Source: Agaricus subrufescens (taxonomy: Eukaryota; Basidiomycota; Agaricomycetes; Agaricales; Agaricaceae). Taken from it: a DNA stretch of 64,000 bases. This document shows positions 24,785 to 35,776 of this stretch, one piece after another. Both the position numbers and the translations under genes were made by a program. How positions within the stretch are numbered: position 1 is the first letter of the stretch; each line of letters begins with the position of its first letter. The DNA is taken from the NCBI GenBank assembly GCA_029945375.1, contig CM057058.1, forward strand, positions 4,594,286-4,658,285. The letters run 5' to 3'. The notes below the pieces were generated by a model. The model was not told where the DNA came from. It searched no databases and was given only the letters and a program-made list of their open reading frames with translations.

Positions 24785-25262
24785 TGGCGCAATATTCCCA
24801 CACTTCAATCTCCGCTGGCGCAGTGCGCCAGGCACTGAGCAGCGCAACGTTCCCACACTTCAATCTCCGCTGGCGCAGTGCGCCAGCCTTTGTATTACTA
24901 ATCGTCTGCGCAATCCCGGCCATCACTGCCGCCCTACCATCGTCTCACGCCCGCACTGTATTACAAATCACTGGCGCAGCCATTGAGCAGCGCAACGTTC
25001 CCACACTTCAATCTCCGCTGGCGCAGTGCGCCAGCCTTTATATTACTAATCGTGTGTGCTCTCTTGGCCATCACTGCCGCCCCACCATCGTCTCACGCTA
25101 TCCCCTGGTTACAAATCACTGGCGCAGCCATTGGGCAGCGCAACGTTCCCACACTTCAATCTCCGCTGGCGCAGTGCGCCAGCCTTTGTATTACTAATCG
25201 TGTGCGCTCTCTCGGCCATCACTGCCGCCCCACCATCGTCTCACGCTATCCCCTGGTTTCCC
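24785..25262. repeat. 148-bp satellite, three full units plus a partial
   Basis: AGCGCAACGTTCCCACACTT starts at 24841, 24989 and 25137, a period of exactly 148. A partial unit starts near 24787. Each unit contains the 17-base palindrome CTGGCGCAGTGCGCCAG. Long frames run through the array (period not divisible by 3), but they are repeats, not genes. Confidence 0.93.
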
Positions 25263-25547
25263 GCGTGATCTTCGGTCACATACCACCTGACCGGTCACTC
25301 GCTGATATCACAAGCCAGTGGCCCGGATCATACATTCAAACCCAGCAGCCTACCCTAAATCAACACCCTATATTATCCGCTTCCCTCCTTTCCCGTGAGA
25401 CTTTCCTTCCGCATACGTTCTTAACAGCTGACACCCATCACTAACCAACGTATTACTTAATATACTGGTACTTTTCACACGACGTATATATATATACAGC
25501 TAAATATATCTATGCGGTCTATAGTTAGCTGTACAATAAAACAAAAC

Positions 25548-27756
25548 ATGAAGCGCAAGGCTAGCGTATCCGCCATCCCTCCATCGTAAGCCAGCGCCGT
25601 CAGATAGTATTACCTCCATTAATTAACTATGACATGGTTTAGTGACAAGCGATCCAAGGCTGACCTCGATCGCGAAGTAGCTATATGCGTTTCATTATAA
25701 GCACGCATCTGTATTCGCTAAAACTTCCTAGCCTCCATGTTTAGTTTGTAGAACAGGAGTAGTTAATACATCAAAGGGCGCGCATCCCGGCTGCTTGAAG
25801 GAACAGAGTTTCTTCTCGCACCCGAAAACTCATGAAGCTGTAACGCTTCGTCGCGATCCTACAGACAAGATGGTCCATTGCCGCAAATGTGGGTTCAAAG
25901 ACTTTAACATGGACGAAGTAAAGGTAAAACAAACGCTGGAGAAGATTTTATATATTTTGACGTTTGCTTTTTGTAGAAGCACTTGCGTAAATGCATGATT
26001 ATTCCGTTGTCTACACCAATTTCATCGGTAGCACCCGAAGCAGCGGGTCTCCCGAAGCCTCCCAACGATCCTGAACTCGTTCAATCTTCGCGTTTAGTAG
26101 CTGTTGTGCCGCAGGCTGTTATCCCTCAGGCTTGTGATGTCCCGGTCGAGCAGGGAACGACGGTATGTTATCGCTTTCTTTAACCCACTCTCAGACTCAT
26201 CTCTACTACTCAGCCGTCTGAACCCGACACTCCACATACATTCCAGTCGCCCCTACTCAAGGAGCTCGGCCTCATCGTGAACACAACACACAATGTTGTG
26301 ATATGCCTCGCATGTAAAGGAATAATCAACCCCCTTGACATCCGAGCGCATTTTCTCGAGTATCACAAGTCTTTCAAGACGCGGTTGACGCTGCAGCGAG
26401 ACTTTAAGAAAGAAATTCTCAATTCTCATCCTCACCTTACCGACAATCCCCTCCATCCCACCCAAGCAGTCGATACCCTCTATGGCCTCGCTGACCCGAT
26501 CAGTGGCTATATCGAATGCTCGACGTGTCATCACTGCTACTCGTCGAATAAGACATTCAAACTACATTCCTGCACAGCAGCTTTACCGCTCCCAACCCCC
26601 ACACACGTTCAACGTTTCAGGGACTTTATCGGAAGCCCTTGGTTCCCCGTTAGAGTCAAGGTTGACGCACCTGTACCCGCCTCTCTTTGGCAATGCTATC
26701 AACAACAAGTTGCCGAGGATGAAAATCAGTCTGGCGAGCTTTCGAGACAAGAAAACCATCGCGTTCTTCACCAGTTCCTACATCGAGAAGGGTTCCTGGA
26801 AAGAGTGCGTGGTATTAAGCATGAGTTGCTCATCCCGTTGGTCGCGTATTCGCTCGGCGATCCGGTGTATGGACCGTTGCACAAACCCATCGTTTTATTT
26901 CTTTCCGATGCTCAGCTTAGCACCCAATCGTATTATACCCGCCGTCTGATCAGCACTCGACCAGCCGAAGAACACGACGAGACTCTAGTGCAGCACCACC
27001 GCTCCGTAAACTATGAGACTCTCCAAAAGTACGGCCGGATCATCGCCAGCCTTGTGGCCTTCATCCACCGCATGGCCAACGCTGACGTGTCAGATTACAC
27101 CTGTCCTATTCCAGATGACATAACAGCTGCCTGCAACGAACTTGTATGGTCTCTGGATCCATCTACAAACGACGAGGAGAGTTTTGAAGAAGAAGTAGTC
27201 GAAGCTAGCAATGACTATGACTCTGATAACGATTCCGACGTCGATGAAGAAGCTCCGCCCCCCCTCCCCCCTTTTCCCAATGTCTCGACACCATCCCCAT
27301 TGACGCAAAGGCGTCTCATTCGTCTTCTCTCTTTACTATATATGCAAGTCCCATCTGGTGAAACCCGAGGACAATTCTTCAGTCCTCTCACCCACTATGT
27401 CCTTATTTCTTCACTTCGTAAACAACAACAATGGGCTGAGGCCGGATTAATAACGCACACCATAGCAGCTTTACTTTTTACTGGGAGATTGGTCTTTGCT
27501 TGGATGATGAATGAGACTCTTGAGGAAACAATGTGTACAGTCACAGAGTAAGGCAATCTTTTTTCTTGGACGTCTTTTTGTAGCCTTACATATTACTTTC
27601 AGGGCTTTTGAGTCGGTTGAAAAGTACTTTAATGAAAGGACAGAAAGTATAATTCCTAATATGCTTACCGCAGGAGCACGACCGGTGCTCGTCCCTGGAA
27701 GGGTCCTTCCCGTTGTGGGAGGTCCTGCCGCAAGCGGGCATCCCGCCCCTGTCTGA
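25548..27756 (+). CDS. Zinc-finger protein, OrsD-like, readable copy 2
   Basis: Exons 25548-25585, 25643-25676, 25732-25923, 25977-26162, 26214-27547 and 27603-27756; every junction is canonical and in frame, giving about 645 residues. Fingers in order: CLVCRTGVVNTSKGAHPGC, CRKCGFKDFNMDEVKKHLRKC, CLACKGIINPLDIRAHFLEYH, CSTCHHCYSSNKTFKLHSC. The middle is helical (AYSLGDPVYGPLHKPIVLFL), then comes an acidic linker and FFSPLTHYVLISSLRKQQQW. The last ~25 codons (from AGARPVL) lie in hairpin sequence (GAGCAC..GTGCTC, GGAAGG-GT-CCTTCC) and are probably not native, so the original protein was longer and lost its end at the telomeric junction. Likely DNA-binding and subtelomeric; function unknown. 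Confidence 0.65.
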
Positions 27757-27803
27757 CCCTGGAGACCGTTGCAGCCTTTCTGTACTCGCGAACCCACGCT
27801 TCA

Positions 27804-27827
27804 GGGGTTAGGGGGTTAGGGGTTAGG
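27804..27827 (+). repeat. Interstitial telomeric repeats, block 1
   Basis: Three imperfect TTAGGG units with G-length variation on the plus strand. It lies just after the hairpin tail of the zinc-finger gene and directly before the Penelope fragment with the ribozyme. The G-rich strand runs toward increasing coordinates. Confidence 0.85.
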
Positions 27828-28340
27828 AAGAGCGCACCGGCCGAAGGTCGGGGCGCGATATAACACTGAGTTGGAGACGACGTGGGCGCAACGGGTGCGG
27901 CGGTAAAATACCCCGCACCGCCCGTTTCGTCTTTAAAAGACTCATCAGGCTTACGTCATCGTTAGAGACCTACCGTTCTTATCGATGAAACCATCGATAA
28001 TCGTCGCCGAGCCCGAGACGGCCCGCGCGGTCCGCGATACTATTAAAACAATCAATTAATTAACTTTAATAAACAAGATTTACCTTTCCGATACCACGGC
28101 CGGCAATTGCCGTGATCCGCGTACTAAGAACTGTACAGCACCAACGGCATGTACAATCCCGTTCCCCTCGGATCACGGAAACCGCCGAGCCCACGTGACG
28201 AAGTCACGTGTTCTGGCTGGAAAAAATCAAGTGATCACCGCCGTATGACTAAGCAGTGAGCGGGTACTTACCATAATGGGAAACCCGACGCGCGAACCTG
28301 AAAAGGAAATCCCGCCCCTCCCAGACGCCGCCGTGGCCAC
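27828..28340 (-). mobile_element. Penelope-like element fragment (3' region), Coprina type
   Basis: About 510 bases between two TTAGGG blocks, containing a hammerhead ribozyme (27879-27957, minus) and several hairpins (for example CACGTGAC-GAA-GTCACGTG). No coding region. The location between telomeric blocks and the ribozyme orientation match the neighbouring reverse-transcriptase fragment, so I read it as a severely 5'-truncated copy whose free end was capped again by telomere repeats. This identity is inferred, not aligned. Confidence 0.55.
27879..27957 (-). ncRNA. Hammerhead self-cleaving ribozyme
   Basis: Minus strand 5' to 3': stem I strand GACGT-AA-GC, then core CUGAUGA, stem II GUCUUUUAAAGAC, core GAAA, a long stem III opened by CGGG and closed by CCCG (with an alternative 7-bp pairing GGUGCGG/CCGCACC inside), then UU with the predicted cut, then GC-GCCC-ACGUC. 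GC and GACGU pair with GC and ACGUC to close stem I around an internal loop. All conserved core bases are present and the cleavage triplet is GUU. Hammerheads are known in Penelope-like retroelements, and this one lies in such a fragment. Confidence 0.85.
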
Positions 28341-28374
28341 GGTTAGGCAGTTAGGGTTAGGTTAGGGGGTTAGG
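28341..28374 (+). repeat. Interstitial telomeric repeats, block 2
   Basis: Five TTAGG/TTAGGG-like units on the plus strand, again G-rich toward the right and again directly followed by antisense Penelope sequence. Imperfect units fit an aged telomere stub. Confidence 0.85.
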
Positions 28375-29884
28375 AACAAGCATGGTTAGTGCTGCTTCCT
28401 CTACGCGAAGGTATGGTAGGTACTTACCGCATAAGATCAGTACCGCGAAGGTAGACGACGTCGGTATTACAACCGTCTAAAACGTCGATCCCAAGTAGTA
28501 TTCAACTGTGTGATATTGCGCAATGCGATCGGATCCATACACCCGGTAACAACCAAGAACCACTTCACCAAGAACCTGTTAGCTCCCAGTTCCCCCGTGC
28601 TGAAACAGGACACCGATGTGGCGTAAACGAGCCCGCAGACCCGCAATACTCATCCGCCGTGCTATTAATCCGCAGTTACACCCGAACTTGCTACACGGGC
28701 TGCATCCAGGTCCGCAGAATACTCAGCATCCAAGGTTCCATAGAACTCAGTCATCACGGGGTTTCCGGACGATCCATGCGTCTAGCGTACCACCCGTATT
28801 GGGGGCTGCCACAGTCCTACGATCAATGCGACGTCTAGGAAGAGGCCGCGCAGGTCGAGGAGTCTCAGGAGCCACCACCGGATCCATCGCTGGAGGCGGA
28901 GGCGGTTGAGGAATAGGCGATGTTACCGCTAGGCTATCACGTTGCTCCAGTACGACTTTCCTCCAAATGGAGGTTAAATCGATAAGTTGTTTGTTGCGTT
29001 TTTTAGACACAATAAATTTCTTATCAAGCAAGCCAAGTTTGTCCAAGCGTAAGAATGACCCAAACATCGGGCCAGCGTCGGCGAACTCCCAGTTAATACC
29101 AGCCGGAACGACCGGCGTGAAACTAAGAGTCCTCTGCATAGCCTCGATGAGAGAAACTCGTGGCTTGGACTCGATTATCGAAGTGTGGTACCCGGAATCG
29201 GGTAGACGCTTGATACCGTAGGCCAGAGAGCGCATTGCTGTAGCCCAACTTGTCTTAATCGTATCTGACAGTTGTTGAACGTTAAACCAATCCCAGGAGA
29301 TGTTATATTCGCTTTTAAGAACAAGCACGTCTGCCCGCAGCGGCGAGTCTTCCCTTAGTCTCGCTTCCCACCGCGCCCGGTAATTATCTCTTAACCAAGC
29401 ACGAATTAACAACGGAGGGTAACCACGCATAATGTAGATTTCCGCAATGTCTCTACACGCATTCGAGAAATCGTCAAATCTCGAGGATAGCGTAGCTAAC
29501 CTGCTCAGTTCGCCCGTAAACGTGCCCTTTTTGACATATAACGGGTGAGAGCTGATCCATGGGATACGTTCGAAGTGGTTCAGCGGCTTCCTATAAGGCT
29601 TGTGTAATAACTTGCCCTCTTCAATAAAGAGTGTCATATCTAGGAAGACGAGATGATCGGACGATGCTGACCACTCTAATGTACACCCATCGAACTTGAC
29701 AGTGTCCTGAAGTAAGGCGCAAGCCTCAGTCTCATTACTAGCATAAACAATGCTTAACACGTCATCGATGTATCTACCGTAGAACGGAATAGACTCAGAG
29801 CAGAGGACGTCCTTAGCGGCGTCCTCAAAATGGCATCCATAAAGGCCTGCCAAGGTCCGGTGAGCATGCAACGCCCAACCCAAA
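28375..29884 (-). mobile_element. Penelope-like retroelement, 5'-truncated, endonuclease-deficient (Coprina-like)
   Basis: The minus-strand element starts abruptly at about 29884, inside the reverse transcriptase, and its 3' end abuts TTAGGG repeats. No GIY-YIG endonuclease motif follows the RT. Coprina elements of basidiomycetes are endonuclease-less and attach to telomeric G-strand ends; the layout here is the same. Confidence 0.75.
28747..29883 (-). pseudogene. Reverse transcriptase C-terminal part of a Penelope-like element
   Basis: A 378-codon open frame. GLYGCHFEDAAKDVL and FYGRYIDDVLSIVYA carry the catalytic YIDD at residues 38-41, followed by LEWSASSDHLVFLDM and the Penelope thumb block (HKPYRKPLNHFERIPWISSH, IMRGYPPLLIRAWLRDNYR). 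The N-terminal RT motifs and any upstream domain are missing because the copy is 5'-truncated. The C-terminus is Pro/Arg-rich with no nuclease. The remaining frame has no stop, suggesting a fairly recent insertion. Confidence 0.82.
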
Positions 29885-29934
29885 AATTAAAAAAAAAATT
29901 GAAAAAAAAATTTTTTTTGAGAGGGGATGTGTGT

Positions 29935-29970
<36 letters not shown>
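29885..29970. repeat. A/T tract and GT microsatellite at the truncation point
   Basis: A and T runs at 29885-29920 followed by about 20 TG units (29927-29968). The Penelope sequence ends exactly here. Confidence 0.9.
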
Positions 29971-29971
<1 letters not shown>

Positions 29972-31857
29972 CAACCTTCCAAAAAATGACCAGTTTGTGT
30001 TATCACTTTGTGTGAGTGGGGAAGGAGGGAGGGAGGGAGGAGGAGATGAAGGGAAAACTACACAAGAAATGAGGGGGGGAGAAATTCACACGAGATTTGC
30101 CTAAGCAACATTTGAGTGTGGGAGTCGGCAATGTCAGCCAAACTGATGTGTTATTTGCTCATATTTGTTTTTCCTAAAGTAGAAGCAGAAAGTGTCGCCT
30201 CCCTTTTCCGAGTCAACGAGCAGCTTAAACGGTCTCGACTTGTAGGAGTCGATTAGTCTACTTGATTATTCAAATCGATTGGCTTGAGAGTTTCTGTAAC
30301 TCAACTCCGAAATGAGGAGATAATATATCTCCCGGGGCTCTACCCCCGCCTGCTTGTAAAACTCTCAAGCCAATTAAAAGATATTTGCTTCAAAATCTTA
30401 TCCATAAAGTCACTTTTGCTATATATGGTGCAGGACGTTCAGAAAAGGGAGAACAATCAAGCTTGGAAGTGACTGAGATACATGTGTGACATACGTGACA
30501 AATGCGACACTTTGGACAAGAATAATACCAATGCTAAGTTTCTACACTTGTGACATAGGCCGTGGTGCTCCAATTACAGTACTAAACCATTACATTTGCC
30601 TGTGAGACTGCCTTTACATTGAAAGGAGCCCACGTCAATGGAATACATGGGTCAAAGTAGTGGCGACACATTTTGGGTGGCTGTGCGCTGATAAATCAGC
30701 ACACCAATTTGGCTGAGATTGCCGACTCCCATTGAGTGGATGCATGAGAATTCTAGTCACATGACATGACATGTGACCTTTTGCAAAAAAAAAAAAAAAC
30801 ATGCACATGCAATTTGCGACCAAGTGAGGACAAGAATCATGGGAAAATATGCAGATTTGACAGAGATATTTGCAAAAAAAAAAAAAGGAGATTAATTATC
30901 AAGTTTATGTGAGAACTATTGGAATGCCATCCAGGAGATATACTCTTTCATTGTCTTCAGGACATCAGATTGTATTTCTTTAGCTCACATTAGCAAGATT
31001 GCATTGAATGCATTAGGCATACGCACCACCAGCCTCCAACTATGAAATCGTAATCGACATAAGTAGGCAGCTTATTGGAATGTCAGTAGGTGATTGCACT
31101 ACAAGAAACTTGAGAGCCCAACAAAATGAGGGCAAAGAGTCTGACATCCAACCTTGCCATCTGGCGGAATGTTGGTGCTTCAAAGGCAAAGGACTTGAGA
31201 GTTTTGCAGCAACAAAGGCTTGAAATACTGCTGCCACGAAAGGGTGCAATGCTTCTGGACTAAATTGAGGTGGTCTTTCGACATAGACTGTCTGATCGAA
31301 CAAGAAAGGTGTGAGGTAATCGATTGAATATCGATTGAATGGCTGCTGGGAAAAGTGAGGACTACTGACAGGAGATAAGAGACTCTACTAGGGGATGAAG
31401 CCTTGTCCTGCCACTCAATCCGGACATTGAGTCATTAGATACACGGAGTTTTCCCAGATACACTCCATTTTTGGATGCATCCTTGGCAATTTGGCCTGCC
31501 TTCGTTGTCAGCCCTGAGCATGGAAAGGGCTTATGCGGCAGTAACACGCGAGAACGACGGTGTAGACGTTATCAGGGTTCAGTACTGCGATGTCCTTCAA
31601 GTTGTAAACCTATATCGTCCCAGCTATTCGGCAGCGGCACAAATGCACCCGTAAGACTTTAAATCTCTAAGTCCATCACAATGGGACGTTGTTATGTTGG
31701 ATATGGTGAAGCAGACCGTTTAACCAAAGGTGGCATAAGCAGAATCCCAGGCTATGATAAGAACGTTGATGATGACAAAATCTTGGCAAGGTGACAGCCT
31801 GCACAAAGAATGAGTGCGGAGCAGTTTTTCATGAGTAAGGAGTCGGTGTTCATGAGC
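29971..31857. other. AT-rich region without a supported gene
   Basis: Several poly(A) runs (30786, 30876) and short frames on both strands. One frame at 31518-31650 (MERAYAAVTRENDGVDVIR) is open for about 45 codons but matches nothing I know. It ends at the left target duplication of the 15-kb element. Confidence 0.4.
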
Positions 31858-31864
31858 GTTCATG

Positions 31865-31908
31865 CCCAGTCAAAAGTTTTTAGAGTCTGGTTGAGTCATC
31901 TAGATATC
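31865..31908 (+). repeat. Left terminal inverted repeat
   Basis: Starts CCCAGTCAAAAGTTTTTAGA; 82 percent identical over 44 bases to the inverted right end. Confidence 0.85.
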
Positions 31909-32399
31909 GTGTGGAATATCTGTAAGATCTAGAAATGGTCCTTCTATAGAGGGTGTGGGTGATCATACTAGATTTCTTGGATTTCTCTAGTTAGATTTAT
32001 TAGATCCTTGACAATATCTATAGATTGAAATAGATTTTGTTGTATATCTCATGCAAAATCCATGTGACTCTATTGGAATCCATCTTACTCTACATCGAAC
32101 AATCGATTAAAATCAATAATAATCCATTAGAATCCATTGGAAATCTATTATAATCTAATAACATCTCTGACAATCTATTATTGAAGCGCCTTATAGTGAT
32201 AAAATTAGAGAAATTCTACTTTCTCACGAAACTTGTATGATATTATTATTATATATTATCTTATTCTGTGCATGGATGTTTAGTGTATATAACATTGAAA
32301 TGAGAATACCGCATACCTTTAAAAAATGTGGGATATAAAACCTACTAACTTGGTTTCTTGAGAGCGCACAGGAGAAGATGATACTACGCTTACCTTGAA

Positions 32400-35300
32400 A
32401 AACCATTAAAAAGTTTGTAAAGACCGTGTTAGACTAAAAAAGTTATTGATCTGATTTTAAATCAAAATAAGCTTGATGATTAATATAGAAAAGAAAAGTA
32501 GACAACATACTTTTTTTCCCTGTCTTATTAGAAGGCTCCTACAGCACCGATATATCAGCATCAAAAACTGTTGTAAGTAAAAAGCGATCTTACGTCTCCG
32601 ATAGGGTAGCCAAGAGCACTAGCTTTTTCAAACCAAGCCTATAAATTTACATACAGGATGAGTAATACGTTCAATCCAATATATGATTAAAGAATATACT
32701 TTACCTTTTTGTCCTGTACAGGCATAGTTGTCCAATAATCGGCAAAATCTTGGTTTTTATTCCTCTTGTCTTTGTTCTGAGCCATTTTCATGGCCCAGTT
32801 GGCTCCGGCAAGATTTCTAGTAGCTTGTAATCAGCGCTAGTTAAGTTTAGTATAAAAAGCTTACTCGGGACAATTATCCTTGACTCTTGCGCGATATGGG
32901 TTTTTCTTTCCTTTAAAATCCTTGACTTTACCTAACCAAAGCATTTTGTTATATTCAGGAGGTATATCTTCTAGGGCTTTGAGGTTGAAAAGGTTTTTTT
33001 TTAGAATCGCAGCCTAGAAAGTTGAAAAAAATCATACCATTAATAGTAGTTGAAGCATCGTTGAATGGTAAAATAGCAGGTGACTGGGTATCTATTGAGA
33101 TGTTGGCAGCGGAAAGCAGAAGTGGCAGAGTTGTAGAAGAACTAGAAGAAATAACAGGATCATTAGTCGTTAATGGTTCTCCCTCGGTGTTAGCCATTGC
33201 AAGAGCAGGGTCTATCTGCATAGCGCTCGTTTGGGCTTGAAGAGGGTATGTATTCGCTACCACAGAAAAGGCATCTTGATTCGTCTGCTGGCTCCTGTGA
33301 TTCCTGGAAAATGGCATTGGCTGTATTATCTGAGAGAGACGAGGTGGCGCCCTGTCTGAGAGTGAAGAGCTTTCTCCTGAAACCGGTGTCTCTTCCTGTG
33401 TTGGAGCTACTCCCTGGGTTAGAGCGGTATCTGGGGTTGTGCTTTGGGTGGGAGTTATTGAATCTAAAGAGATTATGGGTATAGACTCCGGTGCTGGTTG
33501 GTGTAGCATTTCTGCTGGGTTTCGAAACATAGAGAGTGGGGGCGGAGGGGGAATTATGCTGGGCTGTACCTGAGAATGAGGGAGGGGAGCATGGGGAGGG
33601 TGCGGTGGATTTGGTGTCGGTGTCAGATGTCTAGACTTGGTTTGAGATTGATTGAGCTATTTGAGAAACGACTAATTGGTGAAAAAGAACCAAGCTACTT
33701 ACCTCACTAGCAGCTAGTGCCGAGACATAGCTAGATTGCGTTCTGCTAGCTAGCTGACGCTGGGGCTGACCACAGGGCGGTGGTGTAAGGGTAGAATCCC
33801 TCCCTTCTTCAGATTCCTAGCTGCCATTGAGTACCGTTTCAAAAATTCAGCCATAATACTTACTTTAGTCAGCTCCTGTTTTGGTTTTACGTCCAAGAGA
33901 GTCCTGTATTTTCCCCCGCCCCATTGGTCATCAGATAGTTTTTGAACATCTAAAGGGTGTAGATTTTTCGTTCCGTGGTTCTGAAGAAAACTCCCTAGCC
34001 AGGTCTTGTAGTTTTCCTGCACTAGCTGTGTAACCTTCCAGTGGTTTTTGCATTCACCTAAGAAAGGATAGCAGGATTCAAGTGATGCAATAATATGATC
34101 GCAGAACCTTTTGCTATTGCGGTTGTAGGTGAGGTGGAACTGTAGGTTGTTGCCCAGGAAATTCAAAAGCGCACGGAGCTTTCCTCTTATCCTGTTGCAT
34201 TCGCTTTTGGGAAGTAGGTGGCCTCTGGAGTCGACAAGAAAGGAGCTGTTGCTTGGCTTTTGTTGCTTATCCTCTTTCGTTGCCATCCATTCTGCACTAG
34301 TCCAAAAACCTTGGAAACCAATAGGTTTTTGGAGAGCAGGCTCCATTACCGGTAAGCCTAGCAGCTGCTCACCATTTTCTAGAGTTATAGTCTGATATTC
34401 TACCACCCTGGTAGTATCAGAACCCATAGTTGCAAGGTTAGACGATGCATTTATACCGGTACTTGGTTGTAAAAGGTATGAGAAATGAAGGGAAGACGTT
34501 TTCAATCTAGTTGACTTACTGTAACTTTTCTGAGCCCTGTTTCAGCTGACTGTAGTCTTTCCTCAGCTGCCTATAATCTTCCTTCAACACATTGTACTTG
34601 AACAAAAGATTTCGTATTTCATCTTCTTGATCCAGAAAAACAGGATTGTTGAATATCCGAAGAACTTCAGATGTAGCAGTTTGAAGCGCTCTTACTGTTT
34701 CATCTGAGTACCGTTTGACCTAGAAGGCATTAGAATACTGTAGCAATGGGCTTTGTTGGACGCACCTGGTTCCAAGCATTGCTCTGAACTGAAGGTGATT
34801 GGTGACGTGGCTTTTTCTAGTGAATTGTTAGAGGAAAAACTCAAAAAAACAGCTGAGTTTGCTTACTTTATGACGATGAGTATAAGAATAAGGATTGGAT
34901 GAGCCATGGGGCTTATGATAAGGAGTACGGTGCGGCAAAGACTGGTGAGAAGGAGAACCAGGTCGTTGAGAATGAGAGTGTCGAGAAGGAGAGTGTTGGG
35001 AGTGAGAGTGTCGGGAGTGAGAGTGTCAGGAGTGAGAGTGTCGGGAGTGAGAGCGATAGAAGTGAGAGTGACGGGCGTGGTGCTGGTAAGAGGACCGAGA
35101 ACTAGAACGGGATTGAGAATGAGCACCTGTGGGGCTGCAGGACCTTGATGAGGAGAAAACTGTAATGGGCGTCACCGCTCTTGCTTTTCCTTTGTCTCTC
35201 TTTCTTTTTCTACCCCTGTTTACAGCATCATCATTATCTGACCTGGCCAAATTCTCTTCAATAGCCGCCAGCCAATCGCTTTTTAGTCCAGGGAGATAGG

Positions 35301-35565
35301 TCCATATATTCTCTCCTTCACCTAAAGGCCAGGGTATACCTAGCTTTGAGGCAATCTGGGAATCGAGTCTAGTCAAAGGCCAGGGTATGTCTAGCTTTGC
35401 AGTGGTCTGAGTGTTGAGCTCATTGTTAGCCCAATCATAGGAATCATCGGGATTTAGGGTTCCGTTATCAGCCTGGCTAGGAGGAGGGGATGAATTCATA
35501 ATGTCAATACGGTTAGCAGAGAGGAAAACAGAAGAAGGGGTAGTGAGCAAGTAATAGGCAGCCAT
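32400..35565 (-). pseudogene. Multi-exon partner gene of the TET cargo, disrupted
   Basis: Exons: 35565 (or ATG 35499) to 34867, 34816-34766, 34719-34520, 34461-33864, 33816-33703, 33656-33038 and several small ones down to about 32400. The first exon ends in an Arg/Ser/His repeat; then a coiled coil (DEIRNLLFKYNVLKEDYRQL), a conserved globular part (GFQGFWTSAEWMA, SECNRIRGKLRALLNFLG, FLGECKNHWKVTQLVQENY), a Pro/Ser/Thr-rich stretch, and an exon set FADYWTTMPVQDKKAWFEK. Two lesions: TGA at 35026-35028 where neighbouring repeat units have CGA, and a run of nine A (near 33000) that shifts the frame unless one A is removed. Domain unknown; perhaps a DNA-binding accessory of the element. The 3' end is uncertain. 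Confidence 0.5.
34979..35086 (-). repeat. 15-bp coding repeat (Arg-His-Ser-His-Ser)
   Basis: On the minus strand the unit is CACTCTCACTCCCGA with small variants, about seven copies. One copy carries CGA to TGA, which makes the stop in the partner gene. Confidence 0.85.
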
Positions 35566-35776
35566 CAGTCTTATATAGAGATAGAGCTTAGAGAAAGCTT
35601 ACGAAAGAGAGAGTCGGTATATTTGCAAAATAGAAAGAAACATCATCGGTAAAGAGAAACAAATATAGTTCAGTACTAGTCTATTGAAAAGTGAGTTGAA
35701 AGTAGATAGAAACAATCCAAAACACATACCGGATAATTAAGGAAAGATTTATACAGGGGGTGGCGCCAGGATCCTA

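Noticed and set aside
24589..25444. Long plus-strand ORFs with repeated protein units
   Set aside because: They run through hairpins and the 148-bp satellite; the period is not a multiple of 3 and the reading frame is accidental.
34863..35148. Repeat-rich frames (LTPDT and ESVGS units) on both strands
   Set aside because: Shadow frames of the 15-bp Arg/Ser/His coding repeat in the minus-strand partner gene.
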